A stretch of DNA of 18,003 nt from Dehalococcoidia bacterium (GCA_028278465.1 JANQEF010000091.1:1-18003); one strand, 5' to 3'. Counted from the first letter of the stretch, positions 1 through 7,221 are shown. A program made the numbers and translations. Notes: generated by a model not told the origin, from the sequence alone.

Positions 1-65
1 GGTCCGGCGTGGATGGAGCCGCGGGTAACATGCCTCCGAAGCGACCGCACAGCGAGGCCCGAAGC

Positions 66-944
66 ATGACCATCTTTGTCGATGACCTTAAGAACCCGGA
101 AGCCCCGGTGTTGTTGCCGGACGGCAGCCTGTGTCTAGTCGAGATGCACCCGAGCCGCGGCTGGATCCTGTGGCTGAGCGCGGACGGCACGGAGCGCCGG
201 GTAGTGGCGAAGACGGGCAGGCCGAACGGCATGACGCTGGCGGCCGACGGCACGCTCTGGGTTGCAGAGTCTGTGAACCCGCCGTCGCTGCTGCATGTGA
301 CGCTTGACGGCGAAGTCGAGGTGGTCGCCACGTCGTGTGAGGGCAAGGAGTTCCTGTTTCCGAACGACCTGCGGTTCGGGCCGGACGGCATGCTCTACAT
401 GACCGACACCGGCGTCCACATGGACAACTGGCGTGACCTGCCGCCGGGGCAGCGGCAGACGGCGCCGACCGATGCCCGCGTGTACCGGATTGACCCTTCG
501 ACAGGTGACGGCGAGATCATCGGCACGGGATACGAGTTCGCGAATGGCATCGCGTTCGCGGCCGACAACACGCTGTATGTCGCCGCCACGCAGTCCGGCC
601 TGATCTACCGGCATGCGTGGTCGAACGGCGCGGTGAGCCGCGAGAAAGAGGTGTTCGGCTCGGTGGTCGACGAGTCTCGGCCGCCGATTGGTTTCCGAGG
701 CCCGGACGGCATGGCGTTCGGCTCCGACGGCAACCTGTACGTGGCGGTGGTCGGGCAGCAGGATGTGACGGTGCTTGGCCCCGACGGCGGCGTGGTCCGG
801 CGCATAGAGCTGGAAGGCCCGGCGCCAACGAACGTCGCGTTCGGACCGCCGGGCTCAGGCAAGCTCTACGTCACCGAGCAGGGCGTGGGCCACCTCGAAG
901 TGCACGAGGTGGATACGGATGGACTGGAGTTGATGAAGGGGTAA
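66..944 (+). CDS. SMP-30/gluconolactonase/LRE family hydrolase
   Basis: A 292-residue six-bladed beta-propeller enzyme of the SMP-30/gluconolactonase family, which hydrolyses sugar lactones or related esters in the cytoplasm using one divalent metal. Repeated blade motifs of the PDG/ADG type occur at about residues 18-21, 60-63, 106-109 and 213-223. The four expected metal-site residues can be placed at Glu26 (LVEMH), Asn100 (FPND), Asn160 (FANGIAF) and Asp214 (GPDGMAF). I chose the ATG at 66 because the family starts close to the first blade and a GAGG lies about 10 bases upstream; an in-frame GTG at 9 would add 19 residues of poor character. The gene ends 4 bases from the convergent alcohol dehydrogenase. 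Fold and family are secure, the substrate is not: gluconolactone, another lactone or a phosphotriester are all possible. Confidence 0.85.
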   Translation: MTIFVDDLKNPEAPVLLPDGSLCLVEMHPSRGWILWLSADGTERRVVAKTGRPNGMTLAADGTLWVAESVNPPSLLHVTLDGEVEVVATSCEGKEFLFPNDLRFGPDGMLYMTDTGVHMDNWRDLPPGQRQTAPTDARVYRIDPSTGDGEIIGTGYEFANGIAFAADNTLYVAATQSGLIYRHAWSNGAVSREKEVFGSVVDESRPPIGFRGPDGMAFGSDGNLYVAVVGQQDVTVLGPDGGVVRRIELEGPAPTNVAFGPPGSGKLYVTEQGVGHLEVHEVDTDGLELMKG

Positions 945-948
945 CCTC

Positions 949-2031
949 CTACGCCCCGTCAAACATCAGCACTGTTCGCGCCACTTCGCCCGCCTTCATC
1001 GCACGGAACGCCTCGTTGATGTCGTCCAGCTTGCCGCGGCGGCTCACCATCTCGTCCAGCAGCAGGCGGCCCTGCATGTAGAACTCCACGTACTTCGGCA
1101 TATCCAGCTTGAAGCGGTTCGAACCCATGCTCGAGCCCTGCAGCTTGCGCTCCCTGAACCCGCTGCCCTCGATCTCGATCTTCGTACCGACCGGGATCAT
1201 GCCGATGATCGTCGCCGTGCCGCCCGGCTTCAGAGACTCCCAGCACGCCTCGGCCGTCTCCTTCAGGCCGACTGCCTCGAAGGTGTAGTCAGCGCCGCCA
1301 CGCGTCAGCTCGATGATCGCCTCTACGGGGTCGTGCGAAGACGAATCGACGATGTGCGTGGCGCCGAGGTCCAGCGCCGTCTTCAGCTTCGACTCGTGGA
1401 TGTCGACGGCGATGATCTGTGCCGCGCCGCCGATCTTCGCGCCCTGTATCGCGCCGAGGCCGACGCCGCCGGTGCCGAACACAACGACGGATGAACCGGG
1501 AGTGATCGCCGCCGTGTTGAGCGCCGCCCCGACGCCGGTCGTCACGCCGCAGCCGATCAGCGCTGCTCCCTCGAACGGCATGTCCTCGCGGACCTTCACC
1601 ACGCTGTTCTCGTGGACGAGCATCTGCTCGGCGTACGTCGCAAGGTTCGCCATCTGGCCGACCGCCTGGTCGCCGATGCTCAGCCTGGGAGTCTCGGTCT
1701 GCGACCGGACCGGCTTGTCCTGGCAGCGCGCAGGATGGCCGCTGATGCAGTGCTCACACTTCCCGCAGTAGACAGAGAGACACAGGATCACGTGGTCGCC
1801 CGGAGCGACATCGGTCACTGAATCACCGACAGCTTCGACGATGCCGGCGCCCTCGTGGCCCATGACCGTTGGGGTCTCCATCGGGTAGAGACCTTCGACG
1901 AAGTGGAGGTCGGAGTGGCAGACGCCGGTCGCTGCGGTGCGGACAAGCACCTCGTACGAGGTCGGCTTATCGACGTGAACCTCTTCGACGCTCAGCGGCT
2001 CGTGGACTTCGTGGAATACGGCTGCTCGCAT
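949..2031 (-). CDS. Zinc-dependent alcohol dehydrogenase (MDR family)
   Basis: A 360-residue medium-chain dehydrogenase that would interconvert an alcohol and an aldehyde with NAD(H). The catalytic zinc ligands are visible as Cys38 (GVCHSD), His59-Glu60 (GHEGAG) and Cys161 (GCGVTTG). The structural zinc loop is complete with Cys89, Cys92, Cys95 and Cys103. The Rossmann loop GTGGVGLG is at 186-193, and Asp210 at the end of the second strand favours NAD over NADP. The overall pattern resembles class III/Rxyl-type bacterial ADHs, and the length is normal. The ATG at 2031 has a good AGGGAGG ribosome site 6 bases upstream. The gene lies downstream of the minus-strand hydrolase and converges on the SMP-30 gene, so a joint role in sugar or alcohol catabolism is possible but not shown. 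Confidence 0.92.
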   Translation of the reverse strand: MRAAVFHEVHEPLSVEEVHVDKPTSYEVLVRTAATGVCHSDLHFVEGLYPMETPTVMGHEGAGIVEAVGDSVTDVAPGDHVILCLSVYCGKCEHCISGHPARCQDKPVRSQTETPRLSIGDQAVGQMANLATYAEQMLVHENSVVKVREDMPFEGAALIGCGVTTGVGAALNTAAITPGSSVVVFGTGGVGLGAIQGAKIGGAAQIIAVDIHESKLKTALDLGATHIVDSSSHDPVEAIIELTRGGADYTFEAVGLKETAEACWESLKPGGTATIIGMIPVGTKIEIEGSGFRERKLQGSSMGSNRFKLDMPKYVEFYMQGRLLLDEMVSRRGKLDDINEAFRAMKAGEVARTVLMFDGA

Positions 2032-2107
2032 GTTGGACCTCCCTTTTATGCCCGCCAGAGACGGCCGAACGTGAGACTAGGAGAGCTGGCCGGGGCGGCG
2101 CAGCCGC

Positions 2108-2128
2108 ATTATTGCACCGCGACCGGTG
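2108..2128 (-). promoter_or_regulatory. Candidate promoter of the alcohol dehydrogenase gene
   Basis: On the minus strand an AATAAT hexamer (2108-2113) preceded by TGC forms an extended -10 box. Just upstream is an inverted repeat with arms CACCG (2115-2119) and CGGTG (2124-2128). No clear -35 box is seen. Transcription would start near 2101, giving a leader of about 70 bases. Sequence match only. Confidence 0.3.
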
Positions 2129-2154
2129 AATGGGCGTGCCGTACGGGAATCCGT

Positions 2155-2781
2155 TCAGCCGCGCGGGTCCGCGGGCTCCTGGTCTGCGCCCGCGAAGTCG
2201 CTGAACTCCTGCAGCGGCTTGCCGAGTTCGTCGAGATACCAGGTGAGCGATTCAGCCAACGCTGTCGCACAGTTCTTCGTCGGCAGCTCGTTGCAGCTAT
2301 CGAGCTCGATCAGGTGGCTGCCCGCGACCTCGTCACGAAACTTCACCGCTTGCGCATGCGTTTCGGCCGAGCTGTCCCGTCCGTGAAAGACGAGGACAGG
2401 CGTCTTGATCTCGCCGTGCTCGTCGCTGCCTTCAGTCGGCGCGTAGTCCGCCAGCACGAGCGCGCGCAGCGCCCCAGGAGCGAGCAGCGCCGTCTTGCAC
2501 GCCAGCGCGCCTGCGTCTCCCTGGGCCAGCAGCACAACCGGGTCCTGCGCCCACCACGAGACCGTCACCGGGTCCCACGCGGAAGCCAGGTTTACGCCGA
2601 TCACGCGGTTGCGCGCCATCAACTCTTCGGCCACCGGACCAACCAACTCCGCCACATCGCCGTCGACCGCGACCACGATGGTCGTGTCAGACGAAACCGA
2701 GCTCCACTCGAGCGCTTCGATGCTGCGGCTCGTGTGCTCTATCGTCACAGGCGCTGCTTTGCGGACCGATTCGTCTGCCAC
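2155..2781 (-). CDS. Alpha/beta hydrolase-fold protein, catalytic residues degenerate
   Basis: A protein of about 208 residues with the order of motifs of an alpha/beta hydrolase: a first core strand (TTIVVAVDGD, about 34-43), the nucleophile elbow region (LLAQGDAGALA, about 85-95), an acid strand (VLVFHGRD, about 130-137) and a late SCNELP segment (about 163-168). When aligned to the usual GHSMGG elbow, Gly occupies the Ser position. The usual catalytic His of the last motif is Asn. Asp in HGRD is kept. It is therefore likely a non-hydrolytic or highly diverged member. Numbering counts from a possible TTG at 2784. I prefer the next codon, GTG at 2781, because GGAGA lies 7 bases ahead; an in-frame TGA closes the frame upstream. 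It is divergent from the SelA-like gene and may share regulation with it. Confidence 0.65.
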   Translation of the reverse strand: MADESVRKAAPVTIEHTSRSIEALEWSSVSSDTTIVVAVDGDVAELVGPVAEELMARNRVIGVNLASAWDPVTVSWWAQDPVVLLAQGDAGALACKTALLAPGALRALVLADYAPTEGSDEHGEIKTPVLVFHGRDSSAETHAQAVKFRDEVAGSHLIELDSCNELPTKNCATALAESLTWYLDELGKPLQEFSDFAGADQEPADPRG

Positions 2782-2835
2782 CAACTGGTCTCCAATCGTG
2801 CTGAAACTTGGCCGCCGGATGCTGATTCACCCTGT

Positions 2836-2929
2836 TTGAACCGTGCGCACGAAGTATATCCCGGTTACTATTCGCCTCCGGAGACGGAAGCCGCCTGCGC
2901 AGGGCGGTTCATCCTGCGGCTAAACGCAG
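2836..2929 (+). promoter_or_regulatory. Leader of the SelA-like gene with nested hairpins and possible promoter
   Basis: The 171-base divergent gap holds a TTGAAC box (2836-2841), a perfect 10-base palindrome CGTGCGCACG (2842-2851) and a TATATC box (2855-2860). The two boxes are only 13 bases apart, so they are not a standard pair. Downstream are two small hairpins, CCGCC/GGCGG (2891-2895 with 2903-2907) and CTGCG/CGCAG (2914-2918 with 2925-2929). A competing pairing is AGCCGC/GCGGCT (2889-2894 with 2916-2921). The competing stems could form an attenuator, but nothing identifies a known riboswitch. Confidence 0.25.
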
Positions 2930-2952
2930 CCAGAAACACCAGGGAGTCGAGC

Positions 2953-4104
2953 ATGGTCACGTCAGAGTGGGGCGCAATCTACAAGGAACTGGGAGCTACG
3001 CCGGTAATCAACGCAACGGGCAGCGTGACGCTACTCGGCGGCTCGACGCCGGTCCAGGAGGTAAAGGAGGCGATGGACGCCGCCGACAGCGCGTACATCC
3101 CGCTGATTCACCTCCAGGAAGCGGCCGGAAAGGTCGTCGCAGACGCTGCGGGCGTGCCTGCGGCCTACTTCACCTCGGGCGCCGGCTCGGCCCTGACGCT
3201 GGTGACGGCGGCGATGATGGCCGGTGACGACGATGACAGGATCCAGCAGCTGCCGGACACCACCGGCATGAAGGACGAGATCCTGATTCAGAAGCGTCAG
3301 CGTTACTGGTACGACCGCTGCCTGCAGCTCGCCGGGGCAAAGCTTGTCGAGTACGGCACAGACGAGGGCACCACGGAGCAGGACCTCATCGACGCCATCG
3401 GCCCACAGACTGTCGCCGCGCACTTCTACGCCCACGAGCAGGACCCGGCCGACCCGAACATACTTTCGCTCGAGAAGATTATCGAGATCGCCCACGACAA
3501 GGGCATCTACGTGACGGTCGATGCAGCAGGGCAGATCTTCCCTCTCGAGAACTTCGGCAAATACGTGCGCATGGGCGCTGATTTCCAGTGCATCGCGGCC
3601 AAGTACATGGGAGCGCCGCACTCGACCGGTCTGGCGCTGGGCACCGAAGAGCTGATCCACAAGATCAGCCTGCAGTCGTTCACCGGCTACGAGACGCGTC
3701 GGATTCGCGGCGTTGGCCGTCCGCAGAAGATGGACCGGCAGGAGATCATCGGCGTCGTGGCGGCGGTGAAGCGCTGGTTCAGCATCAACCATGAAGACCG
3801 CCTGGCGCAGGCAGAACGAATGTCAGGCGAGCTTGCCGCGCCGCTGAGGGACGTGCCGGGCGTGACGATCGAGATGAATCAGAACATCATCGGCCACCAG
3901 CCATTCGGCGTCTTCGTCTCGGTTGACCCGGAGGTCACCGGCAAGTCGAACCAGGATGTGGTGGACGCGCTGCGAGAGTACGAGCCGGCGATCTGGACCC
4001 GCGTGCCGGACGGCGGCGACAGGATCACGCTGCACGTCTTTGGCCTGGACGAAGGGCAGCCGGAGATCGTTGGCAACGCGATCAGGGACGTGGTCACGCG
4101 TTAG
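2953..4104 (+). CDS. SelA-like PLP-dependent enzyme (aminotransferase fold type I)
   Basis: A 383-residue pyridoxal-phosphate enzyme related to L-seryl-tRNA(Sec) selenium transferase and to the D-glucosaminate-6-phosphate ammonia-lyase group. The N-terminal signature ATPVINATGSVTLLGG is typical of the SelA superfamily. The phosphate-binding loop is TSGAGSA (74-80), the pyridine-nitrogen Asp is D190 in VDAAGQ, and the Schiff-base Lys is most likely K217 in AAKYMGAP. It is roughly 80 residues shorter than true SelA and lacks its N-terminal tRNA-binding domain. No selB, selD or tRNA-Sec is seen nearby, so a metabolic lyase or aldolase role on an amino acid or amino sugar is more likely than selenocysteine synthesis. 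The ATG at 2953 follows AGGGAG by 6 bases. The dehydrogenase at 4269 may act in the same pathway. Confidence 0.85.
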   Translation: MVTSEWGAIYKELGATPVINATGSVTLLGGSTPVQEVKEAMDAADSAYIPLIHLQEAAGKVVADAAGVPAAYFTSGAGSALTLVTAAMMAGDDDDRIQQLPDTTGMKDEILIQKRQRYWYDRCLQLAGAKLVEYGTDEGTTEQDLIDAIGPQTVAAHFYAHEQDPADPNILSLEKIIEIAHDKGIYVTVDAAGQIFPLENFGKYVRMGADFQCIAAKYMGAPHSTGLALGTEELIHKISLQSFTGYETRRIRGVGRPQKMDRQEIIGVVAAVKRWFSINHEDRLAQAERMSGELAAPLRDVPGVTIEMNQNIIGHQPFGVFVSVDPEVTGKSNQDVVDALREYEPAIWTRVPDGGDRITLHVFGLDEGQPEIVGNAIRDVVTR

Positions 4105-4161
4105 CCGCTCAGTCGAGCCTGCCGGTCGTTGCGCTGCATGTTCCGCACCGCTGCTCTGGCG

Positions 4162-4177
4162 CGCCTGGCGTTAGGCG
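4162..4177 (+). terminator. Weak hairpin after the SelA-like gene
   Basis: The stem CGCCT/AGGCG (4162-4166 with 4173-4177) has a six-base loop GGCGTT and is followed by TTGATT rather than a clean T-run. It is a marginal intrinsic terminator in the 164-base gap before the next gene. No other structure stands out in that gap. Confidence 0.2.
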
Positions 4178-4268
4178 TTGATTCGGTGCGCTTTGTAGGG
4201 AACCTCGCAGGCATCGGTTACAGTTTGCGTCTGCCTTAAAGCGCCCACCGAACACTGGAGTTCCGGAC

Positions 4269-5138
4269 ATGCCTGTAGAAACCGTCGCCGTACTCAGCCC
4301 GGGTGACATGGGAAGCGCCGTCGGCGCTGCGCTGAAGTCGAACGGCCTCAGGGTCATCACCGCGCTCGTCGGCCGTAGCGAACGCACGAAGGAGCTGGCA
4401 GAGAGCAGCGGCATTGAGGACGTTGGCACGCTCGGCGACGTGGTGCGGGAGGCTGACCTGGTGCTGTCGATCCTGGTGCCCGACCAGTCGGAAGCCCTGG
4501 CCGCCGATGTCGCGGCCGAGATCTCGAAAGCCGGCAAGCCGGTTGCTTTCGCCGACTGCAACGCCGTCTCGCCCGAGACCGGAAAGCGCATGGCCGCGGT
4601 CATAGATTCAGCAGGCGGCAGGTTCATAGATGCAGGCATCATCGGCAGCCCGCCGAGAGGCGGAACGCCGCCGCGGTTCTATGCATCAGGCCCGCACGAA
4701 GCCGTGCTCGGTGAGCTGGATGGCCGTGGCATCACCGTGCCGCTGATGGGTGGCGAGGTCGGACGAGCCTCCGCTATCAAGATGTGTTTCGCCGCCGTCT
4801 CGAAGGGCACACTGGCCATGTACGCCGCGGCACTCACCGCCGCCCAGTCTCTTGGCACGTACGAAGATTTCATTGCCGAGATGGAGTCGAGCTCGGCCGA
4901 AACGCTTGAGGCGATGCGTCGTGTCTCAACCGTGTCCGACAGGGCGTTCCGGTGGATTGGCGAGATGCAGGAGATCGCAGACACGTTCGAGGCGGCGGGC
5001 GTGACCCCGAAGCTGCACGAAGGCAGCCGCGACATCTTTCAGATGATCACCGACTCGCCTATCGGGCACGAACGGCCGGAGACGGTCGACCGCTCTCGCA
5101 GCCTGCACGACACGGTGAAGCTGTTCGCTGACAGCTGA
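4269..5138 (+). CDS. NAD(P)-dependent oxidoreductase, 6-phosphogluconate/3-hydroxyisobutyrate dehydrogenase-like (DUF1932)
   Basis: A 289-residue two-domain dehydrogenase. The N-terminal Rossmann domain begins VAVLSPGDMGSAVG, with the dinucleotide loop at 12-19, and runs to the ADCNAV segment (95-100). The C-terminal helical domain from about residue 165 carries the conserved Lys171 (ASAIKMCFAAVSKG), which corresponds to the catalytic Lys of beta-hydroxyacid dehydrogenases. The C-terminal pattern is that of the DUF1932 group. It would oxidise a beta-hydroxyacid or a phosphorylated sugar acid; the exact substrate cannot be read. The ATG at 4269 is preceded by GGAG with 8-base spacing. The gene is co-directional with the SelA-like gene but separated by 164 bases, so it may have its own promoter, although I could not find a convincing one. 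Confidence 0.85.
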   Translation: MPVETVAVLSPGDMGSAVGAALKSNGLRVITALVGRSERTKELAESSGIEDVGTLGDVVREADLVLSILVPDQSEALAADVAAEISKAGKPVAFADCNAVSPETGKRMAAVIDSAGGRFIDAGIIGSPPRGGTPPRFYASGPHEAVLGELDGRGITVPLMGGEVGRASAIKMCFAAVSKGTLAMYAAALTAAQSLGTYEDFIAEMESSSAETLEAMRRVSTVSDRAFRWIGEMQEIADTFEAAGVTPKLHEGSRDIFQMITDSPIGHERPETVDRSRSLHDTVKLFADS

Positions 5139-5143
5139 GAACC

Positions 5144-5160
5144 GCCCGCCGTTCGCGGGC
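5144..5160 (+). terminator. Hairpin after the DUF1932 dehydrogenase gene
   Basis: A perfect 6-base stem GCCCGC/GCGGGC (5144-5149 with 5155-5160) with loop CGTTC starts 5 bases after the stop codon. There is no following T-run, so termination would be weak or Rho-assisted. Its position makes it more plausible than a random hairpin. Confidence 0.35.
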
Positions 5161-5241
5161 ATCCTCCTCAGAAACCTCACGATCGCTTGCTTTGCACAGG
5201 GTGACTCTGCGGCGTGACAATAGGCGCCGAGGAAGCCTCAG

Positions 5242-5952
5242 ATGTCATTGATCTCGAACCGAACCGGCATCAGGTTCGTCCTGCTGTCGATCGCCGTCAA
5301 CGCCCTGATCGGCATCGTCGTGATCGCCAGCGGGGACTTCTCAGACCTCGAGACGAAGATCCTCGTCACGAGTGTCTTCGTGACCGGCGCGTCGATCCTC
5401 TCGATTGTGAATCTCAGCGCTCGCACGCAGCAGTTCCCGCGGTACGTGCCCGAGGCCGGCGCCATCGCGTCCGTGATCGGGTTCGGTCTGCTCATCTATG
5501 GGATCTGGACCGACTTTGATGGCGGGAACATCGCCAGGGTAGCGAGCAACGCGCTGGTGTTCTCGTGCGGCGTCGGCTACATCGGGCTGCTTTCCCGCAG
5601 CAGGCTGCTGCCTAGGTATCAGCCGGTGCTGCGGTCGGCGTGGCTACTGGCCGCGGTGCTGATCGTCATGATCACGACTATGATCTGGGCTCCAGACGCC
5701 GCAGAGAACAGCGCAGTCCAGCGAATCCTGGGAGTCGTGATCGTGCTGCTGGCGGCCGTAACGCTGTCCGTGCCGGTCCTGCACAGGGCCAGTCGTGATG
5801 AGCTTGACCAGCCGGAAGCTCGCAGCGGACCGGTCACTATCGCGGTGCGTCACTGCCCGAGTTGCGGCAGCGAAGACCTCGACGTGTCGGGAGAGATGAA
5901 CGTCTGCCGCAATTGCGGCACCGAGTTCAAGATCAGCTTCGGCTCGTCCTGA
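5242..5952 (+). CDS. Six-helix membrane protein with C-terminal zinc ribbon
   Basis: A 236-residue integral membrane protein of unrecognised function. Six hydrophobic segments are visible at about 11-30, 40-60, 72-90, 98-118, 132-150 and 161-180. A polar linker (181-200) leads to a C-terminal zinc ribbon with Cys205-x2-Cys208 and Cys222-x2-Cys225, ending EFKIS. With an even number of helices and a short N-terminus, both termini probably face the cytoplasm, where the ribbon could bind a protein or nucleic acid partner. The ATG at 5242 has AGGA 8 bases upstream. It is preceded by a 103-base gap and ends 3 bases from the convergent Mrp-family gene. No known family name is assigned. Neighbours do not indicate a function, except that iron-sulfur assembly genes lie next to it on the other strand. 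Confidence 0.8.
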   Translation: MSLISNRTGIRFVLLSIAVNALIGIVVIASGDFSDLETKILVTSVFVTGASILSIVNLSARTQQFPRYVPEAGAIASVIGFGLLIYGIWTDFDGGNIARVASNALVFSCGVGYIGLLSRSRLLPRYQPVLRSAWLLAAVLIVMITTMIWAPDAAENSAVQRILGVVIVLLAAVTLSVPVLHRASRDELDQPEARSGPVTIAVRHCPSCGSEDLDVSGEMNVCRNCGTEFKISFGSS

Positions 5953-5955
5953 CCG

Positions 5956-6789
5956 TTAACCGGCCGTCTGCGCTAGCTGTCTCACTTTCAGCGCGATCTC
6001 GGAAAACTCGTCAGCGATCTCGTCAGCCTCCAGCACCGCAGGCTGCTTCGGGTCCAGGAACTCGGCCCGCATCGTCACCTTGCCCAGGAACGGAAGCTGC
6101 ATCTCGTGTGCGAGTTCCTCGCCGGCGCCGGTGCCGAAGATGCCGCCCGACATGTTCTCGACAACGCCGAACACATTCAGGTTCATCTTCTTGATCATGT
6201 TGATCGACCGTTTGGCGTCCAGCGCGGCCAGTTCTTGCGGCGTGCTGACAACCACGAAACCGTCGAGGTTCAGCGTCTGCATCACCGTCAGCGGCGCGTC
6301 CGAGGTTCCCGGCGGCAGGTCGACAATCATGTAATCGAGCTCGCCCCACTCGGTCATCTGTAGGAACTGGTTGATGGCGTTGTGGATCATCGGCCCGCGC
6401 CAGATGATCGCCTCGTCCTCCTTCTCCTGGAAGAACGACATCGACATCACCTTGACGCCGAAGCGGGATGACGGATGGAACCTGCCGTCATCGTCCTGAC
6501 GCGGCCCTTCTGAGATGCGTAGCACCCGCGTCACGTTCGGGCAGTCGATATCGCAGTCGAAGATGGCGACGTTGGCGCCTTCCTGCGCAAGCATCACGGC
6601 CAGGTTGACGGCCACGGTCGTCTTGCCGACTCCGCCTTTGCCGCTGTAGACGCCGATGCGGTTCTTGATCTGCCCCAGCTGGTCGGAGATCGCCTTCCTC
6701 TCCTGGAACTGCTTGCGGACCTGCTGCAGGCGCGCCTCTTCCTGGGGAGTGAGCTTTCTCGGTGATGTCATGAGCAGCGGTGCGCGCAT
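5956..6789 (-). CDS. Mrp/NBP35-family ATP-binding protein lacking the CxxC motif
   Basis: A 277-residue P-loop ATPase of the Mrp/ApbC/Nbp35 group, which normally carries iron-sulfur clusters to apoproteins as a cytosolic dimer. The deviant Walker A motif GKGGVGKT is at 50-57, the DCDIDCPN switch at 78-85 and the Walker B region DLPPGTSD at 157-164. The STPQELAALDAKR segment is typical of the family. The family's CxxC cluster-binding loop should sit between ENMS (211-214) and IFGTG (217-221), but here only two Gly fill that space. Cys79 and Cys83 in the switch region are the only obvious cysteines. I chose ATG at 6789, with AAAGG about 11 bases ahead; ATG at 6771 is an alternative. The frame stays open upstream into the DUF59 gene, but that portion is an out-of-frame reading. 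It follows the DUF59 gene by 53 bases. Confidence 0.9.
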   Translation of the reverse strand: MRAPLLMTSPRKLTPQEEARLQQVRKQFQERKAISDQLGQIKNRIGVYSGKGGVGKTTVAVNLAVMLAQEGANVAIFDCDIDCPNVTRVLRISEGPRQDDDGRFHPSSRFGVKVMSMSFFQEKEDEAIIWRGPMIHNAINQFLQMTEWGELDYMIVDLPPGTSDAPLTVMQTLNLDGFVVVSTPQELAALDAKRSINMIKKMNLNVFGVVENMSGGIFGTGAGEELAHEMQLPFLGKVTMRAEFLDPKQPAVLEADEIADEFSEIALKVRQLAQTAG

Positions 6790-6842
6790 GAGCGCGCCGG
6801 ACCTTTCGGGAAACTGGGTTGACGGACTGGGCGGGGGAAGGC

Positions 6843-7145
6843 CTAGTCGATGCCGAGCAGGCGCTTGCCGTCTTCGGTGATCATCTCGGGGTTCCACGGC
6901 GGGTCGAACACCACGTCGACCTCGACATCCTCGACATCGTCGATCTCCGCTACCCGCCACTCGGCCTGCTGGGCGATGTACGGTCCCATGCCGCAGCCCT
7001 GCGCGGTGAGCGTCATCTCGACATGGACGTCGCCGTCCTCCACCTCGACGTTGTAGATCAGGCCGAGGTCGACCACGTTGACCGGGATCTCGGGGTCGTA
7101 AACGTCTTTCAGCGCTTCGTAGACTTCTTTGGTCGTCAGTGACAT
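6843..7145 (-). CDS. DUF59/MIP18-family iron-sulfur assembly protein
   Basis: A 100-residue protein that is essentially one DUF59 domain, as found in SufT, PaaD and eukaryotic CIA2. It begins VYEALKDVYDPEIPVNVVDLGLIY (about 9-31), the usual opening, and has the conserved Cys51 in TAQGCGMGP, equivalent to the reactive Cys of the family. It ends EDGKRLLGI like many stand-alone members. Such proteins assist maturation of iron-sulfur proteins. ATG at 7145 is preferred over an in-frame TTG at 7160 because GGAG lies 7 bases ahead of the ATG. In many bacteria this domain is fused to the N-terminus of Mrp; here the two are separate genes 53 bases apart on the same strand, so co-transcription and joint action are likely. 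Confidence 0.9.
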   Translation of the reverse strand: MSLTTKEVYEALKDVYDPEIPVNVVDLGLIYNVEVEDGDVHVEMTLTAQGCGMGPYIAQQAEWRVAEIDDVEDVEVDVVFDPPWNPEMITEDGKRLLGID

Positions 7146-7215
7146 CGCAGGGCTCCGCAACCGTGCCGGGGTGGATTGTTTTTAGGGATGCCGCAGCATT
7201 CCGCCGCACGGCTCG

Positions 7216-7221
7216 ATTTTA
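7216..7221 (-). promoter_or_regulatory. Candidate extended -10 promoter for the DUF59-Mrp pair
   Basis: On the minus strand TGG-TAAAAT forms an extended -10 box, 5 of 6 matches to TATAAT in the hexamer, within an otherwise GC-rich 265-base gap. No convincing -35 box lies 16-18 bases upstream. The predicted leader is about 65 bases. This supports independent expression from the upstream protease gene. Confidence 0.35.

Noticed and set aside
1855..2952. A long open plus-strand frame running into the SelA-like gene from upstream
   Set aside because: It is antisense to the alcohol dehydrogenase and hydrolase genes and its translation is Arg-rich and without domain features. The SelA-like protein starts at 2953 with a clear ribosome site.
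4159..4166. GGCGCGCC octamer as a regulatory site
   Set aside because: It is a chance GC palindrome in GC-rich DNA and no repeat copy or promoter context was seen.
6790..7209. An N-terminal extension of the Mrp protein that would overlap the DUF59 gene
   Set aside because: The extension is low-complexity Arg/Gly/Pro and out of frame with the genuine DUF59 coding sequence.
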